Below, in pieces: positions 21,298-32,142 of a DNA stretch of 64,000 nt. The position numbers were made by a program, and so were the translations under genes. The notes below the pieces were generated by a model that was not told where the DNA came from, searched no databases, and worked only from the letters and a program-made list of their open reading frames with translations. The stretch is from Brachionus koreanus. Taxonomy: Eukaryota > Rotifera > Eurotatoria > Ploima > Brachionidae. Position 1 is the first letter of the stretch; the number at the start of each line of letters is the position of its first letter. Location of the stretch: positions 276,718 to 340,717 of the forward strand of contig PJRA01000453.1 in NCBI GenBank assembly GCA_016987375.1. The letters run 5' to 3'.

Positions 21298-21893
21298 ATT
21301 TTTTGTTTTGTGTGTGCCTTACTAAATTATTTATTTAAAATAAAAAAAAAGAGAAAAAATTTTTAATTAAAATTTTAATTTTTATTTGAAAATTAGATTA
21401 GATTTATTTAAATTAGACTTTTTTCTTTTAAAAATAAAAATTAAAAAAAGCACATTAAATAATTAAATTAGAAAATAAAAATACAAATATTTTTATTTTA
21501 ATAGATACATGATAATTTGTACTATTTCAGTGTTTTAAAAAAATAATTTAATATTTAAACAGTTTTTTTAAATAAAAAAATTATTTTTTTTTATTTTTTA
21601 ATTTTTTCATGTACATTAGTTAAAATTTCAACTCTGAATTTAGTGTATCAATTTAGATATTTTTTTTTCATACCACTTGATAGTAAAACTATTAAAAAAA
21701 TAAAATCTAAATCTAATATATAATAAAATAAATGTACAAAAAAATTTTTTTTTTGTTTAAATTAAGTGAAAAAATAATAGCGGTATGTGCTGAAATCTAA
21801 ATCAATAATTTTTTTAAAATTTTGACTTAGAATCTAAAATTATAAAAATTCGGTAAATATACAAAATAAACTCTATAATTTAATTTGTTCGCT
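21298..21893. other. Convergent intergenic spacer PDCL3/GPCR
   Basis: About 600 bases of extremely AT-rich DNA between two convergent stop codons, with AATAAA-type hexamers close to both genes. Nothing else recognised. Confidence 0.4.
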
Positions 21894-23234
21894 TTAGACC
21901 ATAGTATTAGTGTCATAAACATGCTTAAGTGAACCATTACTCTCATCAATACTTGGCATAAATAAAACTTGTAATTCAGCTTCATTGAAGTCTTCTGTTT
22001 TTATTATGGGACTAGGAAGTCGAAATTTGCTCTTTTGAACATATGTGCTTGGCTGAACTGTTTGATTAAATGTTGACGCTTCGCCTCTTGAAATCAACTT
22101 TTTTGGATTGACACTTCCACTAGCTCCGAATTGGTTCGTGTTGAATCTGCTTGTTTTGACCGGATTGATTTTGTTTCTGAACAAAAATGGAAACAGCTTT
22201 TTAACTTCACGTCTAAAATTCGGTCCCAGAGAGCAATAGAAAAAAAAATTAATCACATGATTCAAGTACATGAACATGTAACTGACTGCCAATGCTACTT
22301 CAAGCTTTGGGCTCTTAAAATCTGTCCGGCTTATCAAGTTTTCCATAATGAATACTGGTATGGTTAGGAAAAGAAAACTGATTGAAATAAATATTAAAAT
22401 AAATGATATTCTTCTTTCTGTAGCAGACATGGTTCGATTGCTGTTGGCAATCGAGTTCTTGTTAGAACTCTTTTTTTTGGTCACGACTACTTTTTTTGAC
22501 CTGATCCGGCTTGATATAATTTTGAATATGATGGAAATGTTGCAGGTAATCATCACTATAAAAGGTATTATGCAATAGACCAGTGAATCCGCATAAAAGT
22601 AGAAATCCCACATTGTATTGTAAAATAGTGATGAGTTATTTGGCTTACACTGAATAATGTTCAAGCTGAAATTAGCATCTGTTTTTATTTCTATTTCTTC
22701 GCCCATGAATATCAAAAAATGCCCATTGAAAATGAATAGTGTTGCCATAACTGCAACAATTATCTTGCGAGCTATGCTTGGCTTGCAAAACTGGTTAGAT
22801 TTGAGGACTAGGACACAGCCAAAAAATCTGTCAATGCTCAACAGACTCAGAATTATAGACGATAGCTGCAGAAAGTAATAAGTTAGAAATCGATGAAGCC
22901 GACAAGCGGTCAAACTGGTCTCTCTTATATCGAAACCTTTGAATATTTGCTGCTTTGAAATGGAATCGAATAATTTCTGATTTTCAGTTTGATTTGATTT
23001 GAAAAAATCGAATTCATATGACATCAAGAATATTCTTGAATTACCGTTTACGGTAACGCATAGATCGACTATGGCCAATGTGAATAGATACACTGAATAG
23101 GATGATCGGCGCATTTTTTTGCGCGAATATACAATCGCTGACAAAATGTTGCTAGTCGAACCAACAACTAAAAAAATTATAGTAAACACTTTGTAAATGT
23201 ATGAGGCTACTTCGAATTCGACTTGACTTTCCAT
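21894..23234 (-). CDS. Class A (rhodopsin-like) GPCR, probable neuropeptide receptor
   Basis: Intronless, 446 residues, with seven hydrophobic segments at about 12-35, 47-67, 113-135, 155-176, 210-235, 272-295 and 308-333. Class A features: N in TM1 (STSNILSAIVY), D in TM2 (LAIVDLCV), the disulfide pair at TACR before TM3 and IIQCKPNN in the second extracellular loop, and a DRF variant of the DRY motif (SIDRFFG). TM6 lacks the common CWxP, and TM7 has NHVINFFFY in place of NPxxY, a variant often seen in invertebrate FMRFamide-like and other peptide receptors. The third intracellular loop is basic and the cytoplasmic tail about 110 residues. Possible N-glycosylation sites lie at NQT and NNSS. 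Ligand cannot be told from sequence. Confidence 0.85.
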   Translation of the reverse strand: MESQVEFEVASYIYKVFTIIFLVVGSTSNILSAIVYSRKKMRRSSYSVYLFTLAIVDLCVTVNGNSRIFLMSYEFDFFKSNQTENQKLFDSISKQQIFKGFDIRETSLTACRLHRFLTYYFLQLSSIILSLLSIDRFFGCVLVLKSNQFCKPSIARKIIVAVMATLFIFNGHFLIFMGEEIEIKTDANFSLNIIQCKPNNSSLFYNTMWDFYFYADSLVYCIIPFIVMITCNISIIFKIISSRIRSKKVVVTKKKSSNKNSIANSNRTMSATERRISFILIFISISFLFLTIPVFIMENLISRTDFKSPKLEVALAVSYMFMYLNHVINFFFYCSLGPNFRREVKKLFPFLFRNKINPVKTSRFNTNQFGASGSVNPKKLISRGEASTFNQTVQPSTYVQKSKFRLPSPIIKTEDFNEAELQVLFMPSIDESNGSLKHVYDTNTMV

Positions 23235-23717
23235 TTTTGAATTATTGTTGTTGTTGTTTTTTTTTAAATCAAAATTTGATAATTAATTTATATTTCATCT
23301 TTGGCTAGATTTTTTTTAAAGGAACTATTAATAATACAAATTTATTTAAATTTGAAATTTTTCTAAATTATGCTTTGATTCAGTAAGTTAAGATTTTTTT
23401 CTTAATTTTTTTTTTCTTTTTTCGACAAGGACTATTTAATTGTGCCTTATTTAAAAATTTTTTTTTTTTCAAAATTAATAATAAAAAAATAAAATTTTAT
23501 TTAATTAGTTTATTGTTATTGAGAAAAAAAATTTTTTTTTCTATTTTTTTTTTAAAGTTAAAAAAATTAAATGAAAAGACGGTTTTGCATCGAAAATTAG
23601 ATTCAAAATAGAATTCAAGGATTTGAAAATTTAAGAAATTTTCATTCAGTGTTTGTTTGATAATACGCCCAAGCAAAAAGCTGGTTAGAGAGAGAAAAAA
23701 AAAACGAGTGTGTAAAC
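23235..23717. other. Divergent spacer between GPCR and unknown gene
   Basis: About 480 bases between divergent start codons, AT-rich with long T and A tracts; likely shared promoter region. No feature recognised. Confidence 0.4.
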
Positions 23718-24819
23718 ATGAACGAGCACGAGTTTCACTGTCCCACGAGCGATGAAACATACTATTTCAGCGCTCTAGAAGAAATACAACCAGATGAACA
23801 GTCACAAACACAGCAAACAATTGATTCTTTAGATTCTGAACACTACTACACACAACTCAGATTAGACGAAATGGCCAGCCGAGCATATTTCACAATGTAA
23901 TTTTGTGCCAATAGTTTTGGAAAAATGTAATTTTTTTTTAGAGAGATAAAAGCTGATCAACGAGATTCATATTATCAAATTGACATTGATACAAATAGTT
24001 CTAGAAGGATTGTAATTCAAGATGAAAGCAGAATGCAGAAAGAAAGAAAAAGCAGAGAGCCTGAACATGATGATCCATTTGAGCCTAGGTTCACCAGCAC
24101 CAGAATTGGAGAGAAAAAAAATTTGAACAGTTCGGCTTCAAATGAAGAGATTGATAAAATACTTGATGACATGACTGATGATTTGAGAAAAAATTTTGAA
24201 AAAAAAGTTAAAAATTCCAAGTTTAAGCACGAAAATTTGGATCAAGTTATCGAAGACACTTTGGATGAGACCGGATTCGAAGACATGACTGATAGCTTGA
24301 TTCAGTCAGTAGCGGCCGAATCTCAGTCTCATTCAAAATTAATTGAGAGCTTGAAATCAGAAGAGCTAAACGAGACTTTTATTCACACACAAAACGAGAT
24401 GTCTTTGATTAGACACTCGTTTCATTTGGTTAAAAAAGTCAACTTATCTTTGATGGGAGATGTCTTTGATCAATTTTTAAGAAAGCTTGAAATTTTGTCC
24501 CAAACAGCAGCTAAAACAGTTCGACCAGTTGCCAGTAAGCAACGTTAATTGATATTAAATTTATCTAATTTTTTCTTCTAAAGGAGTCTTTAGAGATTTG
24601 TTTAGTCTTAATTTTTCCAGTGCAGTGTCAAATTTAAGTGTGGTGTCTTTTACTGACCGATGGAACGTAATCAAAAATATGCTCTACTATTCGGCCAGAA
24701 TGATTTTGCTGCGTATATCAGGCTTATACCGAAGTGATTCAATTGTTAATTCAACCATTCGAAGCTTTTTCGATCAAATTATTTCTTATATTAGAAATTT
24801 TCAATATTTACATTATTAA
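23718..24819 (+). CDS. Unrecognised 335-residue acidic protein
   Basis: Three exons, 23718-23896, 23942-24534 and 24584-24819, sum to 336 codons; introns are 45 and 49 bases with clean GT/AG. I do not recognise the family. The N-terminal 90 residues are rich in Glu, Gln, Ser and Tyr (HYYTQLRLDEMASRAYF). The middle is charged and helical (IDKILDDMTDDLRKNFEKK, then LDQVIEDTLDETGFEDMTD), and the C-terminal third is hydrophobic and helical (FRDLFSLNFSSAVSNL, MLYYSARMILLRISGLYR), possibly membrane-associated. No signal peptide. Codon use and splice sites look like those of its neighbours, so it is very likely a real gene. Confidence 0.7.
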
Positions 24820-25067
24820 ATCGATTACTAAATTTTGGATTACCTGGATTTTTCAAGAGTTTATTTGAAACATAAAAAAAAAATAATCTTTTAATCGACT
24901 TTAAATTTTCTTTTGTTTTAAGAATTTATCATGTAAATTAAAATCTCACCTTTGAATAAAATTTACCTTTCTTAATTTAAAAGTTATTAAATAAATTATT
25001 TAAATTTATAAACAATCTTTGGATTTTTTTTCATATTTGCTAATAAAAAATTAAAAAGTATTCAGTA

Positions 25068-25696
25068 ATGGGTATTGTTTGGTTTGTTTTTAAACAGCGA
25101 GCCGAATACAAATGCGTTAGAATAGAGAAAAAAGAGAGCTTGGACAGCATACGGAACAAAATAAGGACCGAGTTTGATTTTGAGTCGCATCTGTACTTTA
25201 GGGTTCGCAATTGGCGAGGAAATTTGGTTCCATTGAATGACACTCTTGCTACAAGCAGCAAGAAAAATGCATACAAAATTGAACCCTATGTGCCAATTGT
25301 GAGAAGAAAAATTCCGATTGATTCAGTTGACAAAGTGAATAGAGTCACTACAGCTCTAGCAACAAAGTCTATCATATATGGTTTTTATCAAAAACTTTTT
25401 CGAATTGAAACCGCGTTTAAATATGCACAGAATCAACTTCAAAAAAACTTGGAAAATGTAAGAATTTTTCTTTTAACAAAAAAAAAATTATTAAAGGTAA
25501 AAATGGGCTAATAAAATTAGGAAATGTATTCAGCCCGAAAGGCAAACAAGTCTTATTTTTGATAATTAGTTTGACTAAATTTGATTTTTAGAGGCTCGAT
25601 GATATGGAAAATAGATTGAATTTTTTGGAAAAAAGGTTTGATATTGTTGAAAATTTTAACTGGGAAGGATCGTTCAAAAAACCACTATTGTGGTAA
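25068..25696 (+). CDS. Unrecognised 164-residue protein with ubiquitin-like start and coiled-coil end
   Basis: Two exons, 25068-25457 and 25592-25696, sum to 165 codons. The first 75 residues alternate in a way that suggests a beta-grasp fold (MGIVWFVFKQ, EYKCVRIEKKESLDSIRNKI, LYFRVRNWRGNLVPLNDTL). The C-terminal part is a heptad-like coiled coil (AFKYAQNQLQKNLENRLDDM, NRLNFLEKRFD) ending in a tryptophan-rich NWEGSFKKPLLW. A CAG/AAG acceptor-like site is close to the ATG. It follows the previous gene by about 250 bases on the same strand and might be co-transcribed with it. Function unknown; the fold assignment is a guess from pattern. Confidence 0.65.
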
Positions 25697-27434
25697 ATGA
25701 AATAATATTTGCCAATTTGTTTTGAGATAAAAAATAAATTTAAATATTTATGAAGCCAAAAATTTTATTTTACTTTTTTTAAATAAAAAAATGTTTAGCT
25801 AAAATTATGAAATTCAATTTTAAATAAATTTTCAAGAGGTAATACATTTTGAATTGGTTCCAAACAGTCCTACAGATGATTAAAGATCTTTATTCTAAAA
25901 TATTTGAATGAATGTATGCTTCAATGACTCATTTTCCTTACGGACTTTTACTTAAAACAAAACCAAGTTGGTGTCGTGAATTTTTTGGCTCCAAAAGTAA
26001 AGAGAGCAATCGAAATTGTTGCTGATAGATGGCTAAAATCTATAAAGCTTTATGGTTTAAATTTTGAAAATTAGTTAACTAATAATGCTTTTTTTCTGAT
26101 AGATTAAAGAAATTTAACACTAGAAGACCCCGCTAATTTCTCATAAAAATTTAAAATGAATTTATTAAGATAAATAAATTCTAAATAATTAAAATCAAGA
26201 TTTTTAGCCATTTTTCAAAATTTTATTTATATGTGATAAAATTCAAGTTAAAATTTTGCAAAAAGGGGTCTAAAACCTCCTCGGGCATTCTAGTGATATT
26301 ATAACTCAAAATTTTTGAATCACCCAAATATGCGACGTAATGTAGGAAGACCAGCAGGAACATAGAACAATCACAATAATAATCATTAATGTTTAATTTG
26401 ATTTTTCAGGAAAAAAAAACATTTTTAGATTATTCAGCGTCCTTTTTTACGCTAAAATTTCAAATAAAAAATTTGACTTTACCCTATCCCCTGGGAACCA
26501 GTCCTCTGGCGCCAAAACCACCTTTTTTTCACTAAAATTTAAATAAATTGAAATTAACAAAATATAGGAAAATTTCGATGATAAATTCGAATTCAACGTT
26601 AAAATTTATGCTTAATATCTCAAATTTTTTTGATTTTATCTAATTCTTGGACAAAGTTATTGAAAAAATTAGATTTTTGAGATTTGCTTGCGTTTCGGCT
26701 TAATGATTGAGTCCGAGACCCTATCAAGCCTATATGTTCATGATATCAAAATTTAGAGAAATGAATTTATAAAATTCCTATCGGATTAGAATTTTTGATT
26801 ATTTTTGTTTTTTTGAAATAAAGTTAAATGAATAAAATTTGCTTTTTTTTATGTTTTTAAAAGTGCTATTTCATAGAGAATTTTTTTGTTTACAATCAAT
26901 TTTCCTTTAAAGAAAATGATGACATTCTGTCCGAAAATGAAATAAGCCATATTTTTGGCAAAAAGTTATTAACATTAAATTTTGTTTTCTTAAAAAGTAT
27001 TTTTTTATTTTATAGCCTTTTATCAATTAATTTTGACTCAAAGTTTTATTGATTTTTTTTTTAATTTTTAATGAGAATTATTTTTATTTAAATTGACCAG
27101 ATTAATTTAGTTGCTTGATAAAAAAAAATATAATTTAAAAAAAGTTTAATAGACCTTGCTTTTACAAAAAGAAACATAGCCTTTGAAGACGGTATTGATT
27201 TTCAAGAATAAAAAGAAAATATTGCTCTTATTTTTGATACTTAAATGCTTCCTTGAAAAAAATTATATTTTTTTCTGCGCACATCTAAATTTAATAATGG
27301 TAGATAGTGCATGTACTAGCAGTTTAAATTCGCATTTTGATTTGGTTTAGCCAATTCGTAAGGGTTCACAGTAATCGAAATAAAAAATTCAAATTTTCAA
27401 AACTTAACTATTAAGAAGCAATTGAAAAAATTTA

Positions 27435-27466
<32 letters not shown>

Positions 27467-27814
27467 CAGTCATAATTTTTTTTTTACAAAGTCAAAAGAA
27501 AATTTTTTTTAATAAATTGAGCTTTAATAGCTTCATAAAAATATAAAAATAAAAATATTACAGTAAAACAATTTTTTTGACAATTAGCTTTTTTTTTTAA
27601 TTATAATTTTTGTATCAACAATTCTAGTTTTAAATAATAAAAATAATCATTAACAATTATCAGTCTTGCACACAACTTAAACAACTTCAAAATTAAACAT
27701 TTTCTATACAGTTGCGTTCTAAGACACCTAGTTTTTTAGGTTTACATTAAAAAAAAAAACAATTTTAAATAAAACAAAGTCATTAGTTTTTGAAATAAAA
27801 AAGATATATAAAAT
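25697..27814. other. Intergenic region with a candidate MITE
   Basis: About 2.1 kb of AT-rich DNA between convergent genes. Apart from the inverted-repeat element at 26118-26295 I recognise nothing; short open frames are low-complexity. Confidence 0.4.
26118..26295. mobile_element. Candidate piggyBac-like MITE (TTAA-flanked inverted repeat)
   Basis: Left end CACTAGAAGACCCCGCT follows TTAA at 26114-26117. The right end read inward is CACTAGAATGCCCGAGGAGG. The inner part also pairs (ACCCC with GGGGT). The right flank is ATAT rather than TTAA, so the target duplication is imperfect. No coding capacity in 178 bases. Confidence 0.5.
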
Positions 27815-28802
27815 TTAATTGAGACCCAGTTTGAGTTTGTACTCTTTGAGCTCGTTTTCTAACTGCATGTTCCGCTTTTCGCTTATATCTATTCGCTGCT
27901 TAAGATCATTTAGTAAAAGGTCAAATTTTTTGGCGCAGCACTCCAAGTCGAGTCTGTGTTTGGTCTCCAAATCAACAAGACGAGTAGAAAGCATCATCAA
28001 ATGCTGTGTATTCATCTCTTGATAGTGTTTGCTCATTTTGCATCGCTGGTCCTGGTGCATGCAGCCAATGTGTCTGAACGAGCAAGGCACGACGACCATG
28101 GGACAATCGCCGCTAATTATATTTATGTGTCCGTTAATGTTCTCTCTCATAACTTCAGTTTCTCCACACACCGGACAATTTACCGGAAATTTGGGACACA
28201 TCAACAAATGATGCCGCGCCAATTGTGTAACAACCACTTCTATTTTACAATGTTCGCACTTTTCGAGTCTGAGCGGGCATTCTAATAAATGCTTGTCCAA
28301 ATCAAGACGCATTACGTCCGTTTTGCATTTATTTGGGCACTCGATTTTTTCAAATTGACAATTTTTTAAATGACTCTAAATAAAAGAATTGAATTTAAAA
28401 AAAAAAAACAAAAACAAAAAAAGACAAAATATAAGACAAATTAAAGACCTGTTGTTCCCTGAGTTCTCCTGTCCAAACGCAGTTAGAATTAAAGCAATTG
28501 ACTTTTAGGGATAAGACTTCGCGTTTTACAGCATTATCTTCGAAAACATTATTTGACCATGTATTATCTACTGGACACCTGAAATACCAATTACCGCTTA
28601 ATAATTAAGTGATTTAACAAAATTAGTTTTAGAGCAAAATATTTCAAATTATTCAAAAATACCCTCGGATAGTTTTAAAGCAAGAGGAGCACAGTCGATG
28701 ACCACATTTAGTCTGTACTGGGTCTCTTAAAGCAGCTAGACAAACTGGACACTTATATTTGTCTTCTAATGGTGGATTAAAGTTTGCTTCATAACCTCCC
28801 AT
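27815..28802 (-). CDS. TRAF-like RING and TRAF-zinc-finger protein lacking the MATH domain
   Basis: Three exons, 28663-28802, 28449-28578 and 27815-28375, sum to 277 codons (276 residues). TRAF proteins are E3 ligases and adaptors downstream of TNF-receptor and Toll/IL-1 receptors. A RING finger lies at about 17-50 ([32 protein letters not shown]), closest to TRAF6. TRAF-type zinc fingers follow at about 60-200 ([52 protein letters not shown]). The last 60 residues are a coiled coil ([36 protein letters not shown]). The protein then stops, with no C-terminal MATH/TRAF-C domain, which normally binds receptors. No MATH-like exon was seen downstream, so the truncated form seems genuine. Confidence 0.87.
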
Positions 28803-29780
28803 TTTAAAATTATTTCGATAGTCTATAACCTTAATTAGATTAGTGATATTCCGAGCATTTTTGAATTTTTGAAATCAGGCTAACATTTCACAAAGATAAG
28901 AAAAGAAAGTCTAGAAATAGAAAGGTAAATTATGTTTAAAATAGGTTAAGAGGATTTTAAGCTTTTTATAGTTGATGGTTGAATATGAATTTTAATAAAG
29001 CTCTTTTCATTAGCTCTTAGTTATACCGCACAGTCGTTAACTATACAGCTAAAAAGTCATAACTTATTGTTAGATTTAAACTTTTTTGTTTTTCATTTGA
29101 ACATGATATAATGGATCATTGTAGAAAACCGTTCTCAATTTGAAAACTCGAGACTGACACATATTGTGTCTTATTTTCTCTTCTAAAAACCTTTAACATT
29201 TACCCCTTTAAATATAATCCGCTCAAAATTATGCAAAATATGCAATGTCAAATAAATTGAAAATTTTATTTTCTCTTATTGAATTCAACAGTTTTTTCCT
29301 TCAACAAATTTTTCTTTGATTAGAACGAAAAAAAGTGTCACAAAAATACACATTTTTTTAATCTCAATTTTTTTATCACTAAATTAATAGAATTGTAAGT
29401 CTGTTAATTTTTAATTTGAAGACATGTTTATTTTATTCAATAAAACAGTGCAGCATTTTTACATTTTTTTAAATTTTATGTAAAATAAAGAATGCTTTTG
29501 ATTTTTATTTGAATAATTAAAAAGAAAATGTATAAAAATAAGATTTTATTTAAGATAAAAAAACTAGAAAACAGAAATTTTTAAAATTTATTTTATAATC
29601 AATTTGAAAAAGTCCATCTATGACTGTAGAAATAAATATAATCCCAAAAGAATGAAAATAATTCCGATTAAAGATTTTTTAATTATTTAGCAAAAACAGA
29701 AGCTAATATATAATTGAAGCCAAGGTTTTGTGAATAATCCTAAATCAACTGCAAGACTCAAACCAGTATGGAAATATACG
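28803..29780. other. Intergenic spacer
   Basis: AT-rich region upstream of the TRAF-like gene; no ORF or RNA gene recognised before the retrotransposon remnant at about 29790. Confidence 0.4.
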
Positions 29781-29789
29781 GGCTACAGC

Positions 29790-30110
29790 AATAAGACAAA
29801 CCTTAAGCTATACAATAGTATAGTGAAAACAATGTTAATGTATACTACCATACATACTTGGGATGTCTGAAGCTGACTGGAAAAGTATTAATACTTTTCC
29901 ACACTTTTAGCTTAAGTGGCTAGGACATATACTAAGGATGGAAGAAAATGGAATACAAAAAGAGTACTGCAATGGACACCGCAAAACAGGCGAAAAGTAG
30001 GAATACCAGCAATTACTTGAAGTGCAACAATCAGAAAAGAGCTCACTGAAATTGCAATGACATGTGGAGAAGCAGGGGTAGAGACAAAAGATCGACTTAG
30101 GTAGAAATCA
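29790..30110 (+). mobile_element. 3' remnant of a non-LTR retrotransposon reverse transcriptase
   Basis: Translated fragments in shifting plus frames contain KWLGHILRMEENGIQKE, then words resembling WTPQNRRKVGIPAITW and MTCGEAGVETKDRLRWKSK. These match the C-terminal tail of RTE/Jockey-type reverse transcriptases found in many animals. Stops and frameshifts are frequent and most of the element is missing. Confidence 0.75.
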
Positions 30111-30419
30111 AAAAATAACTCTAGGTGAATAAGGAAGAAAAAAAATTAAATAAAGGATATAAATCATAAAGAAAAAGAATAAATTTAAAAATACTAATAA
30201 ATAGTCTAAGAAAATTTAGCTAATCATATTTTTTTTTTCTTTTTCAATTCTTATAGAGCATAGAATCATAACGTTTAAAATTTCATTCATAAAATTAACT
30301 ATAAATTTTTTCATTTAGCTTAATCATTTTAATACCATATTTGCCACACGATTTTGGCTGTTTCTCATCAACTTCTCTTTTATCCGATAAAATTGTTTAC
30401 TAAAATACTTTGAACCATT

Positions 30420-30640
30420 ACTTTTGATTTCCACTCAAGTTGATCTTTTGCCTATACCCTTGCTTCTCCACATGTCATTCCAATTTCACTATTCCTGTCC
30501 GATTCATACATCTCCAAAAATTTACTTCTGTACATCAGTGTTGTTTTTTGATACAGCATTGTAAAGTTTAAGTTTTGTTTCCAGGTTGGCCGGAGTTTAG
30601 CAAAGACAATTTGCTTAAGCAAATCAATATCTCTAATCAT
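30420..30640 (-). mobile_element. Second non-LTR retrotransposon remnant, opposite strand
   Basis: The minus strand encodes FAKLRPTWKQNLNFTML and, after a gap, IGMTCGEARV followed by a stop and KDQLEWKSKV. It shares the TCGEA...KD.L.WKSK tail with the remnant at 29790-30110 but lies in inverted orientation about 310 bases away, so two truncated copies of one family. Confidence 0.65.
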
Positions 30641-31430
30641 AAAGTAAGAGGTTTAAAATTAATTTGGGAAAAAAATACAATTATGTAAAAAAATCTCCTC
30701 GATGAACTCGAAGTTCTAAATTTGAATCCATTTTCAATTTTATTTGTGAAAAATATATTATGCTTTATACACAATTGTTCATCTCTAAATGTAAGGTTAC
30801 ATTTTTTAATTGCTAATGTTTTTCCTAAGAAAAAATTTTTTTAATTTGCAATTCAATGAATTATCTATTAATTTAAAAATATATCAACAGGTTAATTTTC
30901 TTGTCGTCCAAGGCCTAATAAAACTTTTTTTTTTTGTGAATGATCCCTTTCTTTTAGAAAATTTCGAATTTAAAATGTTTACTGATAACACAAGCATTAG
31001 TTATTCTAAAAAGATAAAAGTATTAAAAGACTTGAAACTTTTATTAAAATAAATTTTTTTAAAGCTTTTATTCTTTCATCTTGGTTTATTTTTTAAAGAT
31101 ATATTCAAGAATAATGCAAGAACATTAACATGGCTCTATGATTATATCACATTTATATGGTTAAAATTCGGAGCATGTACATAATCAAATTAAAAAAAAG
31201 TGAGATAAAATTAAATCTATAAAGATTTATTTATGAAAAAAAGTAAAAATTTTTTAATTCTTCGAAATAAATGTTTATTTGTTTTATAAAAACATTTATA
31301 AAAACTACGAAATATTTTCATTTGGTTAATTTTTTATTCTAATTTTAATTAAACAAAAATGAACAGAATTTTTAAAAAAAATCTTAACTATTTCAATCAT
31401 ATTAAATACTAAATATTACATAAATTTGAC
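30641..31430. other. Spacer between retrotransposon remnants and the histone gene
   Basis: AT-rich. An 80-codon ORF at 30810-31052 is Phe/Leu/Lys-rich with no recognised similarity. No histone 3' stem-loop consensus was found immediately after the histone stop codon. Confidence 0.4.
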
Positions 31431-31862
31431 TTATAAAGATTTTTCTCCTCTTATTCGTCTGGCTAGCTGAATATCTTTCGGCATTATAGTAACTCGTTTT
31501 GCATGAATACAGCATAGGTTTGTATCTTCAAACAACCCAACTAAATATGACTCAGAAGCTTCTTGAAGCGCATCCAATGCCGAGCCTTGAAATCTGAGAT
31601 CAGTCTTGTAATACTGAGCTATCTCTCTTACAAGCCTCTGAAACGGTAGTTTCTTAATAAGCAATTCAGTTGATTTCTGGTAGCGTCTGATTTCTTTAAG
31701 GGCCAAAGCGCCTGGTCTGTGTTTATAAATTTTAACTGGTCTCTCCACTTGACTTGGTCTCTTTTTGGCCGTTTTGGTCGCAAGTCGTTTTTTAGCCGAC
31801 TCGCTTCCTTGAGATGTTCCTGGAGCGGTAGATTTACGAGCAGTTTGTTTTTGTCGTGCCAT
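31431..31862 (-). CDS. Divergent histone H3 variant with rearranged N-terminal tail
   Basis: Intronless, 143 residues against 136 for canonical H3. The histone fold is close to H3: [61 protein letters not shown]. The loop between alpha1 and alpha2 ([12 protein letters not shown]) has the H3 length, not the CENP-A extension. The tail starts [11 protein letters not shown], keeping Lys4, Arg8, Lys9 and Ser10, but then has a Ser/Gly insertion in place of GGKAPRKQ. The LATK block is kept ([11 protein letters not shown]); Ser28 becomes Arg and Lys36 is replaced by Val. The C-terminus is EKSL. No other histone gene is near, and no 3' stem-loop was seen, so it is probably a polyadenylated, replication-independent variant. 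Confidence 0.88.
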   Translation of the reverse strand: MARQKQTARKSTAPGTSQGSESAKKRLATKTAKKRPSQVERPVKIYKHRPGALALKEIRRYQKSTELLIKKLPFQRLVREIAQYYKTDLRFQGSALDALQEASESYLVGLFEDTNLCCIHAKRVTIMPKDIQLARRIRGEKSL

Positions 31863-31880
31863 TGTTTTTTTTTCAATGAA

Positions 31881-31890
31881 TATTTATAAT
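31881..31890 (-). promoter_or_regulatory. TATA-like box upstream of the H3 variant
   Basis: On the minus strand this reads ATTATAAATA, about 19-28 bases before the ATG. In such AT-rich DNA the match may be chance, and the short distance would leave almost no 5' UTR. Confidence 0.3.
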
Positions 31891-32098
31891 CAAAATAAAA
31901 TGGATTGGATTTTAAGCAACACAATAATTAAATTATGTTTATTCATAATTAATCTTACGAATACTGTCAAAAAAATAGTCTTAATAGTCCCAAATATAGT
32001 TTAGTTTAGTTTATTGAATAAATATAAATGGCACAATTGATAACATACACCGTTATTTACAGTATTATGTCTGTGAATTACTTTATATATAAATATTT

Positions 32099-32142
32099 NN
32101 NNNNNNNNNNNNNNNNNNNNNNNNNNNNNNNNNNNNNNNNNN
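32099..32142. other. Assembly gap (44 N)
   Basis: Unresolved bases; anything spanning this point is unknown. Confidence 0.99.

Noticed and set aside
30810..31052. 80-codon plus-strand ORF near the histone gene
   Set aside because: Phe/Leu/Lys-rich with no recognised similarity; looks like chance.
31431..31862. Calling the H3-like gene CENP-A
   Set aside because: Loop 1 has canonical H3 length and the ARxKQTARKS tail start is kept; CENP-A normally has a longer loop 1 and an unrelated tail.
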